From NCBI GenBank assembly GCA_903877945.1, contig CAIRFY010000042.1, positions 1 to 32,743 on the forward strand: a DNA stretch of 32,743 bases, given 5' to 3'. The stretch is from an uncultured Oscillochloris sp. GTDB taxonomy: Bacteria > Chloroflexota > Chloroflexia > Chloroflexales > Chloroflexaceae. This document shows positions 1 through 7,103 of this stretch, one piece after another; the stretch's first letter is position 1, and each line of letters starts with the position of its first letter. Position numbers and translations under genes: made by a program. The notes below the pieces were generated by a model. It searched no databases and had not been told where the DNA came from. It was given only the letters and a program-made list of their open reading frames with translations.

Positions 1-133
1 CCCAGCCCCCTCTCCCTGAGCGGGAGAGGGGGAGTCGGAGGCATCCTGCTGCGGAATCTCCCCTCTCCCCGTGAGGGAGAGGGGCAGGGGGTGAGGGCTG
101 AGCGGCAGCAGACTCCTTACTTGAAAAGTATTG
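1..133. repeat. Family-1 palindromic MITE-like element, copy A (cut by window edge)
   Basis: The window opens inside a GC-rich element built from nested palindromes: a 'ccccctctccctgagcgggagaggggg' type hairpin, a short spacer (gcatcctgctgcggaatc), then a second 'cccctctccccgtgagggagagggg' hairpin. Its right end, TGAAAAGTATTG at 122-133, matches with one mismatch the terminal inverted repeat of the complete copy at 3950-4093. It ends four bases before the ssb stop codon, so it could act as the terminator of ssb. The left end lies outside the window. Confidence 0.8.
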
Positions 134-136
134 CTA

Positions 137-538
137 CTAGAAGGGCACCTCCTCCTCGGCAACCTCCGTCGGGGCGTCAACCTGCTCGGGGCGTGGGTCG
201 AGGAACATCACCTCCTGGGCGCGCACGAAGGTGCGGTAGCGGGTCTGGCCGCTCTCTTTATCGACCCAACTGTCATTGCGCAGGTTGCCGACCACCCGGA
301 CGCGGCGGCCCTTGTGCAGATAGGTGTTGCACAGCTCGGCGAGGTGCTCCCAGGTCTCAATGTGGGTCCAGTCGGTTTCGTAGAGCCGGGCACCCTGCTC
401 ATCCTGGCCGGCCGAGCGTTTGGTGGCCAGGTTAAAGCGGCACAGCGCCTTGCCGCTCGACAGAAAACGCATCTCCGGGTCGGCTCCCAGGCGGCCGATC
501 AGCTCGACTTGGTTCAGAGTTCCCTTGATTGCGTTCAC
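137..538 (-). CDS. ssb: Single-stranded DNA-binding protein (SSB)
   Basis: Binds single-stranded DNA during replication, repair and recombination. The 133-residue protein begins NAIKGTLNQVELIGRLGADPE, the usual first strand of the SSB OB fold, continues with the conserved 'FNLAT', 'TDWTHIETWEHLAE' and 'GRRVRVVGNL' segments, and ends in EEEVPF, an acidic tip with the terminal Pro-Phe that in SSBs recruits partner proteins. The ORF track starts 19 codons upstream at 595, but the GTG at 538 has a perfect AGGAGG six bases upstream and gives the normal N-terminus. It is shorter than the 160-180 residues common in other bacteria because the linker before the tip is short. It is transcribed divergently from the GAF kinase. 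A second, longer SSB may exist elsewhere in the genome; this cannot be judged here. Confidence 0.93.
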   Translation of the reverse strand: MNAIKGTLNQVELIGRLGADPEMRFLSSGKALCRFNLATKRSAGQDEQGARLYETDWTHIETWEHLAELCNTYLHKGRRVRVVGNLRNDSWVDKESGQTRYRTFVRAQEVMFLDPRPEQVDAPTEVAEEEVPF

Positions 539-544
539 GGCGAT

Positions 545-550
545 CCTCCT
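545..550 (-). promoter_or_regulatory. Shine-Dalgarno site that sets the ssb start
   Basis: On the minus strand AGGAGG sits six bases before GTG 538. It lies inside the longer ORF called from 595 and therefore argues for the internal GTG as the real start. Confidence 0.8.
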
Positions 551-645
551 GTAGATGGGCCGAGCGTCTCCGTCGGCTCGCGTAGGCCAACACATCTGTC
601 GGCGTCGCTATCTGTACCGGGTAGGGGCGCGGGAAGGTTACGCCT

Positions 646-674
646 TTGCGCCGAGCTTTGCGGGGACGTATAAT
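646..674 (+). promoter_or_regulatory. Probable promoter of the GAF hybrid kinase
   Basis: A perfect TATAAT (669-674) is preceded by TTGCGC (646-651) with a 17-bp spacer; the -35 matches three of six consensus bases. Transcription would start near 681, about 30 bases before the ATG at 711. No good Shine-Dalgarno is visible before that ATG. Confidence 0.55.
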
Positions 675-710
675 GGCCTGATGTGATGTTTCACCATAGG
701 CGATCTAGCT

Positions 711-3392
711 ATGCAACCAACTACGATGGAAGCCCTGCTTGATCTGAGCCGTCTCGTCTGTGCATCTCTTGACCTGAATGAGGTGCTTGACCGGGTGATC
801 GCGGCTGTTGCAGACCTGAGTGGGGCCGAAGAAATCTCGATAATGCTGCTTGATGATCGCAGCGATCACCTGATCATCGTTGCGTCGCAGGGGATTGACC
901 GGCAGATCTGTGAGCGTCTGCGTCTGCGGGTTGGCGATGGGATCGCTGGCTGGGCGGTGCTACACGGCCAGTCGGTTCATGTGGTGAATCCGGCCAGAGA
1001 CCCGCGCTACACACAGCTCATGCCTGATGCGCAACAGGTGCTCTTTTCGCTGCCGCTGCGGGTTCACGACCGCACGCTCGGCGCGCTGAACCTGTCTCGG
1101 CGCTTCAGCTCTGAGCCGTTTAGCCCCGATGTGATACAGGGGGTCGAGATTTTTGCTGGCCACGCCGCAATCGCGATTGCAAACGCAAACGCGACCTCAG
1201 CTCTGCGCTATGCCGCCGCCCGTGAGCAGCGCTCACGGGATCTGACGACGGCCCTCAGCCAGTTGGCCAACATCTGTAACGCCATAATTGACCAGGATCG
1301 GGTGCTTGACTTCATCCTTGAGCAACTGGCCCGCTTTGTGGCCTACGACTCGGCAGGGGTCTTTCTTTTTCACGATGTTCAGTACGCCCGACTGGTGGCT
1401 GGGCGCGGTTATCACCACGAGAACGGCCAGGTTATTGTGTTCATGTCCGGGCCGGGTTCGCCCGCCTGGGTTGTTGAGCATAACCATCAGACCGTCTACA
1501 TCCCCGATGTCCAGCAAATTGCCGACTGGCAAAGCGTGTCCAACAGCGGGATCATCCGGGCCTGGATTGGCGTACCCCTGCTGGTCAACGAGGACACGAT
1601 TGGCGTGATGACCATCGACAAATGGACTCCCGACGCCTTCGACACCGCTGATGTGCAGGTGGCCCAGATGTTTGGCGACCACATGGCGGTTGCGATCAAT
1701 AACGCCCGGCTGCTACGTGAGGCAAAGACGAGATCGAGCCAACTCCATGTGATCCATCAGTTGAGTGAGCAACTAAACGCGATCAGCGATGTGCAGACTC
1801 TGCTCGATAAGGTGGCGGGCCTCTTACATCGCTCCTTTGGCTATTACCAGGTGGGGATCGCACTGATAGAGGGCGATTATCTGGTGCTGAGGGCGGCGCG
1901 GGGGATTGTGAACGATGTCGCCGAGTTTGGCGCATTTAAGAGCATCAGCATGCTGCGCGGGTTGACGGGTTGGGTGGCCCGTCACGGCGAGACGTTGCTG
2001 GTGCATGATGTGTCCAAGGATCCGCGCTACGTTGCGGTGGATCGCCTGAGCGACACGCGCTCGGAGCTGATTGTGGCGATCCGGCAAGGCCAGACGATCT
2101 TAGGCGTCATCGACATTGAGGGTAATATCAGCGGAAGCTTTAATCAGAGCGATGTCTACCTAGCCGAGTCGCTGGCCGGGCAGGTGGCGGTGGCGCTGGC
2201 GAATATCTTGCGCTACGAGGAACTGCGCAGCACTCAGGAGCAGTTACTGCGCGGCGAGCGGCTGCGCGCTCTGGGCGAACTGGCCAGCGGGATCGCCCAC
2301 GATTTCAACAACCTGCTGGCGAGCATCCTCGGTCACTCCCAGTTGCTGATCGGTGAGACGCGGGATCTAGTGATGATCGAGGGGCTGGGGATCATCGAGC
2401 AGGCTGCCCACGATGGCGCGGCCGCCGTGCGCCGCCTCCAGAACTTCGCCCAGACAAACCGTTCGCTGCCGACCGAGGAAGTGCTGATCGATAAGATTAT
2501 TGTTGAAAGTCTGGCGATCACCCGCCCGCGCTGGCGTGATAGCTTGCAGAGCCAGGGGTTCCATCTGCAGATCATCCAGTCGCTTGGCGGCCTGCCCCTC
2601 ATGGTGGGCGACGGCCCGGCCCTGCGGGACATGGTGACGAATCTGATTCTGAATGCCCTGGATGCGATGCCGGGTGGCGGCGAACTGCACCTGCGCACGG
2701 CGCTGCTAAACGATGACGAACCCACGGCGCTGATTGAGGTGTCCGATACGGGCGTGGGTATGAGCGCCGAGGTGCGGCAGCGCATCTTCGACCCTTTCTT
2801 TTCAACCAAGGGATCCAGTGGCACCGGAATGGGTCTCGCTATGGCCTACGGCATTGTGCAGCGCCACCAGGGCAGTATCAGTGCGGAGAGCGTGCCGGGA
2901 CACGGGAGCACCTTCCAGGTTCGGCTGCCGGTGCGCAATATGGTTCCGCGCACGTTCACACCGCCGATACCGGAGGTGTCCACGCCAGTCCACTCGATAC
3001 GCATTATGGTGGTGGAGGACGACGAAGCGGTGCGCCGGGTGCTGGTGCAGATTCTGCGTCGGGCTGGCCACGATGTGGTTGATGTTGCCTCGGGCCACAG
3101 CGCGATTGAGGTGTTGGCGGTTGATCGATTTGATATGCTCTGCACCGACCTTGGCATGCCGGAAATGTCGGGGTGGGATCTGATCGCCCATACTCGCGCC
3201 ACGTACCCCCGGATGATGACGATTCTGATCACCGGCTGGGGTGAGCAGATCGATGCCGCCGAGGCTCATCTGCGCGGGGTGGATGCAATTGTCGCGAAGC
3301 CCTTTGACGCCACACGCCTGCGTCAGTTGATCGCCGATCTTCAGCGCGGCAAGAACAATGTCCAGCATGTGCTGACGTCGATGGTGGGCTGA
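711..3392 (+). CDS. Hybrid histidine kinase: GAF-GAF-GAF-HisKA-HATPase-REC
   Basis: A soluble signal-transducing kinase with no membrane segments. Three GAF domains are visible at about residues 8-160, 190-335 and 355-500, each ending in the typical 'AVAIANA/AVAINNARLL/AVALANILRYEEL' helix that leads into the next unit. The dimerisation/phosphoacceptor helix follows, with His530 in GIAHDFNNLL, then an HATPase with N box NLILNALDAM, G1 DTGVGM and G2 GTGMGLAMAYGI. A C-terminal receiver (about 768-885) has the acidic pair VVEDDE, phosphoacceptor Asp813 in CTDLGMPE and the Lys in AKPF. The HDFNN-type H box and short HATPase place it with NtrB-like/hybrid kinases. Ligands of the GAF domains cannot be read from sequence. 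The stop overlaps the next gene's start (TGATG), suggesting one transcript. ATG 711 is taken as start; the ATG at 726 is a possible alternative. Confidence 0.93.
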   Translation: MQPTTMEALLDLSRLVCASLDLNEVLDRVIAAVADLSGAEEISIMLLDDRSDHLIIVASQGIDRQICERLRLRVGDGIAGWAVLHGQSVHVVNPARDPRYTQLMPDAQQVLFSLPLRVHDRTLGALNLSRRFSSEPFSPDVIQGVEIFAGHAAIAIANANATSALRYAAAREQRSRDLTTALSQLANICNAIIDQDRVLDFILEQLARFVAYDSAGVFLFHDVQYARLVAGRGYHHENGQVIVFMSGPGSPAWVVEHNHQTVYIPDVQQIADWQSVSNSGIIRAWIGVPLLVNEDTIGVMTIDKWTPDAFDTADVQVAQMFGDHMAVAINNARLLREAKTRSSQLHVIHQLSEQLNAISDVQTLLDKVAGLLHRSFGYYQVGIALIEGDYLVLRAARGIVNDVAEFGAFKSISMLRGLTGWVARHGETLLVHDVSKDPRYVAVDRLSDTRSELIVAIRQGQTILGVIDIEGNISGSFNQSDVYLAESLAGQVAVALANILRYEELRSTQEQLLRGERLRALGELASGIAHDFNNLLASILGHSQLLIGETRDLVMIEGLGIIEQAAHDGAAAVRRLQNFAQTNRSLPTEEVLIDKIIVESLAITRPRWRDSLQSQGFHLQIIQSLGGLPLMVGDGPALRDMVTNLILNALDAMPGGGELHLRTALLNDDEPTALIEVSDTGVGMSAEVRQRIFDPFFSTKGSSGTGMGLAMAYGIVQRHQGSISAESVPGHGSTFQVRLPVRNMVPRTFTPPIPEVSTPVHSIRIMVVEDDEAVRRVLVQILRRAGHDVVDVASGHSAIEVLAVDRFDMLCTDLGMPEMSGWDLIAHTRATYPRMMTILITGWGEQIDAAEAHLRGVDAIVAKPFDATRLRQLIADLQRGKNNVQHVLTSMVG

Positions 3393-3940
3393 TGAAGGTA
3401 CTGCGGCGACGTGTGATGTGGCAGTCAGTCGGCGTCCAGTTGGTGCGGTTGGCCTCGCTGCTGCTTGTCATCGGGCTCCTTGCGCTGGGCCTTGCCGTCG
3501 CTGTGATCGCCATCCAAGTTCAGCACGACGAGACGCGCAACGTGGATCTGCTGCTGGTGATGGCACCAGATCTGCCGTCCGCCGCCCTGATCGACCATAG
3601 TTTCGACCTCTACCACCGGGGTTACGCGGTGCATCTGGCTCTGGTTGGGCCGGGGCGCGGGCGGGCCAAGGCCGATCTGCTCACCCGTGGGGTGCCGGAG
3701 TCGGCCCTCGTGGTCGCCGCCGAGGGTGAGTCGCTGTTCACGGCTCTGGCTGTTGCTCGTGGCGACGCGCAGAGCCTGCTGGTGGTGAGCGATCCTGCCG
3801 ACCAACTGCTGAGCCTGAAGGTTGCGCAGGATCAGGGTCTCCAGGCGTATGGATCACCGACGCCGTCAGCGTCGTTGGATCTCCTCGATGTGCTGCGTGC
3901 CGCGCTTGACTACTGGCGCTATGTTCTTTTGCAGGTGTGA
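3392..3940 (+). CDS. Small membrane-anchored DUF218/YdcF-like protein
   Basis: 182 residues. One hydrophobic segment at about residues 18-42 (LASLLLVIGLLALGLAVAVI) should anchor the protein in the membrane. The rest follows the order of motifs seen in the DUF218 (YdcF/SanA/ElyC) family: a hydrophobic strand after the anchor (VDLLLVMAP), 'DLYHRGYAVHLALVG', 'LLTRGVPESALVVAAEGESLFTAL', and 'SLLVVSDPADQLLSLKVAQDQGLQAYGSPTP'. It lacks the usual glycine-rich VLGGG strand and the NTxEN acidic motif is reduced to GESLFTAL, so it is a diverged and possibly non-catalytic member. Its ATG overlaps the stop of the upstream hybrid kinase, suggesting translational coupling and perhaps a shared envelope-related response. 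The family match is by motif order only; the function of the family is poorly defined. Confidence 0.65.
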   Translation: MKVLRRRVMWQSVGVQLVRLASLLLVIGLLALGLAVAVIAIQVQHDETRNVDLLLVMAPDLPSAALIDHSFDLYHRGYAVHLALVGPGRGRAKADLLTRGVPESALVVAAEGESLFTALAVARGDAQSLLVVSDPADQLLSLKVAQDQGLQAYGSPTPSASLDLLDVLRAALDYWRYVLLQV

Positions 3941-3949
3941 TCCTCACAC

Positions 3950-4093
3950 CAATACCTTTCAGCCCTCACCCCCCAGCCCCCTCTCCCTGAGCGGGAGAGG
4001 GGGAGTCGGACGCATCCTGATACGGAATCTCCCCTCTCCCCGTGAGGGTGAGGGGCAAGATCGATGCAGGATCGGCTTATGTGAAAGGTATTG
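3950..4093. repeat. Family-1 palindromic MITE-like element, copy B (complete, with 12-bp TIRs)
   Basis: A 144-bp element bounded by perfect 12-bp inverted repeats, CAATACCTTTCA (3950-3961) and TGAAAGGTATTG (4082-4093). The inside is two GC-rich hairpins, as in copies A and C. It has no coding capacity, like a non-autonomous MITE. No clear target-site duplication is visible. It fills the gap between the DUF218-like gene and the methyltransferase, and its right end lies 14 bases before the methyltransferase start, so it supplies the upstream DNA of that gene. Confidence 0.8.
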
Positions 4094-4107
4094 TTTTTAG
4101 GAGTCCC

Positions 4108-4929
4108 TTGAGCATCTACGAGTCTTACGCCCCGATTTATGACGCCATCGGCCAGGGCGCGTTTGCGGAGAACCTGACGGTGCATATTCTGGGATCGCTG
4201 CCCGCACCGCCGCGCCGTGCGCTGGATCTGGCGTGCGGCACGGGGGCGGCGGCCTTGGCTCTGGCTGCGACCGGGGCGCAGGTGGTGGGCGTGGATCGTT
4301 CGTCGGCGATGCTGCGGATCGCCCGTGCCCGCGCCCGTGATCGCGGCCTATCGGTGCGCTGGGTGGCCGCTGATATGCGCAGCCTGGGCCAGCGCACAGC
4401 GGCGCGTGGTGCGCTTCGCCCGGCCTCCTTCGACCTAATCACCTGCCTGTACGATAGCCTCAACTACCTTGCCGACCCGCACGATCTGGCGACGGTCTGC
4501 GCGGGCGTGGCTCGCCTGTTGCGCCCCGGCGGTCGGTTTGTGTTCGATCTAAACACGGTTTATGAGTTCGAAATGTGGGACGAAACCGACCAGGTTGTTT
4601 GTGACTCGCCCGACATGTTGGTCTACAACCAACTGAGCTACGACGCCGAGCAGCGCATCGCCAAGGGGCGGATCGTCTGGTTTGTGCGCGAGATCGACCA
4701 CTGGTGGCGCGGCGAGGAGATCCACGAGGAGCGCTGGTGGAGCGATGACGAGGTGGTGTCGGCCCTGGGCGCGGCGGGGCTACGGGTGGCGGCGCGGCGC
4801 ACGCCGACGTGGGAGCCAGCGCCCGCCGAGGCGCCCAGGGTAGTGTACGAGGCGTGTGCGCTAACCCTCGCGGAAGATCCGCTCGATGGCCGCCCGGCTG
4901 AGGGCGCGGTAGATATTGCGCAGAGCTAG
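4108..4929 (+). CDS. Class I SAM-dependent methyltransferase
   Basis: Transfers methyl from S-adenosylmethionine to an unknown small-molecule substrate. The N-terminus SIYESYAPIYDAIGQ is the typical Y-(D/E)xxAxxYD opening of UbiE/YcgJ-like methyltransferases. Motif I is ALDLACGTGAAALALA, motif post-I VVGVDRSSAMLRIA, an acidic motif II region is WVAADMRSL, and 'FDLITCLYDSLNYL' followed by 'LLRPGGRFVFDLNT' completes the Rossmann core. About 273 residues. The track start at 4042 lies inside repeat copy B; TTG 4108 with AGGAG four bases upstream removes 22 repeat-derived residues. It overlaps the convergent SWIM gene by 69 bp at the 3' end. It has the look of the family seen in many bacteria as 'class I SAM-dependent methyltransferase' without a named substrate. 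Confidence 0.85.
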   Translation: MSIYESYAPIYDAIGQGAFAENLTVHILGSLPAPPRRALDLACGTGAAALALAATGAQVVGVDRSSAMLRIARARARDRGLSVRWVAADMRSLGQRTAARGALRPASFDLITCLYDSLNYLADPHDLATVCAGVARLLRPGGRFVFDLNTVYEFEMWDETDQVVCDSPDMLVYNQLSYDAEQRIAKGRIVWFVREIDHWWRGEEIHEERWWSDDEVVSALGAAGLRVAARRTPTWEPAPAEAPRVVYEACALTLAEDPLDGRPAEGAVDIAQS

Positions 4930-5721
4930 TTCGCTCTCGCCGGGGGGCGGGCCGTAGCGACGTAGCAAGGCCGTCTCCACCTCGGGGGCGACGATATGCG
5001 ATGTCAACTCGGCCAGTTCGGGGCCAGGCTCGTCGAAGGAGCCGAGTTGGTCGGCCAGGGCGGGCACCACCTCGACCGGCGCTACCGTCACGCTGACCGG
5101 ATCGGTCGCCTCGGCCCGGCGGGCGCGTAGGGCGGCGATAATCTGATCCTTGCTGCGCCCGCGCAGTTCGAAGATCAGGAAGGGATCCTCGTCGAAGCGT
5201 TCGCCGAGCAGGAAGTAGACGGCGGCGATGTGTTTGCAAGGGTTGGCGAAGTCTGGGCACGAGCAGGTGGTTGCCAAGTCACCAGAGTGCGCCGGGAACA
5301 GGTCAACGTCCGCCGCCGCAAACGCCTGCTCGATCTCCTGGGGCATCTCGCCGGCCAGGAGCTTGGCGGCGAAGATCGCCTGCTCGGACATCGCATCGGT
5401 GGCCTGCTCCCACTGCGCCTTTGAGAGCGGGATGATCGAGATCGTCACCTTGTAGGGTGTGCGCTGCGAACCCTGCACACGCGCAGCTACCTGGCCGGAT
5501 GCGATATCGATATTCAGCACAGACCCGTTGCGGGCGTAGCTGCGGCCACGGGTGAGCCGACTGCCGAAGCCGAATCCCTCCAGCACGCTGATCCAGCGTT
5601 TGGCCCACCACGACTCGCCGAAGTCGCCGCGCTGGCTCTTGGCCTTGATCCCGTCGGCGGGGATGCGCGGGCGGCGCTCCGGCCAACTCTCGTTATATCT
5701 GCTGCCTTTATGGCGGGGCAT
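4861..5721 (-). CDS. SWIM zinc-finger protein
   Basis: 286 residues. The SWIM signature CxC-x6-CxH is seen as CSCPDFANPCKH (Cys153, Cys155, Cys162, His164), followed by the usual 'IAAVYFLLGERFDEDPFLIFELRGRSKDQIIAAL'. The N-terminal half contains 'FGESWWAKRWISVLEGFGFGSRLTRGRSYARNG', typical of bacterial SWIM proteins that travel with SNF2 helicases. SWIM fingers are predicted DNA- or protein-binding adaptors. ATG 5721 has GAGGAG seven bases upstream; the track start at 5736 is a TTG and would overlap the dprA-like stop. It is the last gene of the SNF2-RecQ-DprA-SWIM series, 11 bp behind the DprA stop. The partner relation to the SNF2 helicase four genes up is likely; its biochemical role is not known. 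Confidence 0.85.
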   Translation of the reverse strand: MPRHKGSRYNESWPERRPRIPADGIKAKSQRGDFGESWWAKRWISVLEGFGFGSRLTRGRSYARNGSVLNIDIASGQVAARVQGSQRTPYKVTISIIPLSKAQWEQATDAMSEQAIFAAKLLAGEMPQEIEQAFAAADVDLFPAHSGDLATTCSCPDFANPCKHIAAVYFLLGERFDEDPFLIFELRGRSKDQIIAALRARRAEATDPVSVTVAPVEVVPALADQLGSFDEPGPELAELTSHIVAPEVETALLRRYGPPPGESELALRNIYRALSRAAIERIFREG

Positions 5722-5732
5722 GGCGAATCTCC

Positions 5733-7067
5733 TCAATCCTCATCGTGGGAATCAAACAAAGGCAATGCCAGGATCGACGATTCCTCGGCCACGTAGCGGA
5801 CTGGCTTATTGAGCTTGCGTACGTGGCCAAGATCAAGGGCACGACGTAACCAGATCTGGGTTTGTTTGATCTCTAGCTGAAAAAGTTCTGCTACCTCCCG
5901 TTCCGTGTGCGCAGCCGCCAGCGCACGTTTGATGTGCGGCCACACGATGGGAAACAGATCAGTGGGATCATCTCTGTCTGCGGTCAGCACGGGTTCCACT
6001 GTTTCAGGATTGGGCCGCGCAGGGGCTGATTCCGCTGGTGCCGGGACAATCATATCTGTCACGACAGCAGCTACCGGCTGTGTAGGTGAGTCAAAGGGAA
6101 GCGGAGTAGCCGATGCCAGATCACGACCATTCAGCCAGGAATCCAGACTAACAGTGTGGGTCAAGACGGTGCGATCAACGGCATTGCCACCCTTCTCGAT
6201 CAGGCGCTGGTTTCCAGAATGCGGATCGGCGCTACGAACGAAGAGCGGCACCCATGACCGGCGCAGATTCTCGATTGCGCCTTCCCAGGTACCGCCTTTT
6301 GCAAGGCTGGCGCTCACAACTAGGGCAAAATCACTTAGAGCGTAGATCGCCTTGTTCCGATTCATCGCATTGCCGGTATTAAAGCCAGCTTCCGGGTCGT
6401 AGGGTGAGACCAGCACCATCCGCCCCGCCCGCAACGCTGGGCGATACTTTCCCGCTACGGCTGCGCGAGCCAGACTATCGGCTAATACGCCCAGCACTAT
6501 TCCTTCGCAGTCGAGGGCGGATTGCATGGCTTCGCTGTCTACGCCACGCGCACCGCCAGAGACCACCGCCACCCCCTGACGGGCGCAGGCGAGGGAGACG
6601 GCGCGGGTAAAGTCGAGAGCTTCCTCGTCGGCATCCCGTGAGCCAACAATGGCGAGGCCACCGCTGTCCAAAAGGGATCGTTCACCGACACCATAAAGGA
6701 TCGGTGGAGAGTAACGACCGAGGCGTGTACGCAACCGTTGCGGATAGCGCGGGTCGCTGCGACCCACCACCCAGAGTCCCTTATGTGTCCAGTTCTCAAC
6801 CGCCAGCGCCAGCGCCGTCCCTCGGGCGACAAGACTCACAACTCGTTCGCCCAACGGCAATTCGGTACCAGCCGTCTGAACCCGCGTGATTCCCTCAGGT
6901 TCCAGCAGATTGGCCGGGCGTAAATCCTGCTGCTGAAGCCACTGGGCAACCTGATTATACTCACCCAAGGTAAGCGGAGACTCGCTGGCCCGTGGTCGGC
7001 CCAGGCTGCCACAGAGCAACAGAATTGCTTGCGTATCTGGATGAAGGATATGGCTGGTGACACTCAT
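5733..7067 (-). CDS. Divergent DprA/Smf-like DNA-processing protein
   Basis: 444 residues. The DprA Rossmann (SLOG-type) core runs from about residue 95 to 300: 'DPRYPQRLRTRLGRYSPPILYGVG', 'LAIVGSRDADEEAL', 'VAVVSGGARGVDSEAMQSAL', 'GIVLGVLADSL', and 'NAMNRNKAIYALSDFALVVSASLAKGGTWEGA'. The usual DprA motif SGSLITA is replaced by AKGGTWEGA and the FPxRNRIIAGLS motif by NAMNRNKAIYALS. A long linker (about 315-365) leads to a C-terminal helix-turn-helix-like segment, 'AHTEREVAELFQLEIKQTQIWLRRALDLGHVRKL'. True DprA loads RecA on incoming single strands; this variant is an accessory paralogue by its sequence and its company. GAGGTGA precedes the ATG. It lies 36 bp after the RecQ gene and 11 bp before the SWIM gene, so it is in one operon. 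Confidence 0.85.
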   Translation of the reverse strand: MSVTSHILHPDTQAILLLCGSLGRPRASESPLTLGEYNQVAQWLQQQDLRPANLLEPEGITRVQTAGTELPLGERVVSLVARGTALALAVENWTHKGLWVVGRSDPRYPQRLRTRLGRYSPPILYGVGERSLLDSGGLAIVGSRDADEEALDFTRAVSLACARQGVAVVSGGARGVDSEAMQSALDCEGIVLGVLADSLARAAVAGKYRPALRAGRMVLVSPYDPEAGFNTGNAMNRNKAIYALSDFALVVSASLAKGGTWEGAIENLRRSWVPLFVRSADPHSGNQRLIEKGGNAVDRTVLTHTVSLDSWLNGRDLASATPLPFDSPTQPVAAVVTDMIVPAPAESAPARPNPETVEPVLTADRDDPTDLFPIVWPHIKRALAAAHTEREVAELFQLEIKQTQIWLRRALDLGHVRKLNKPVRYVAEESSILALPLFDSHDED

Positions 7068-7103
7068 GATCGCTCACCTCTTGACTGACGGCCAGGGTAC
7101 GGG

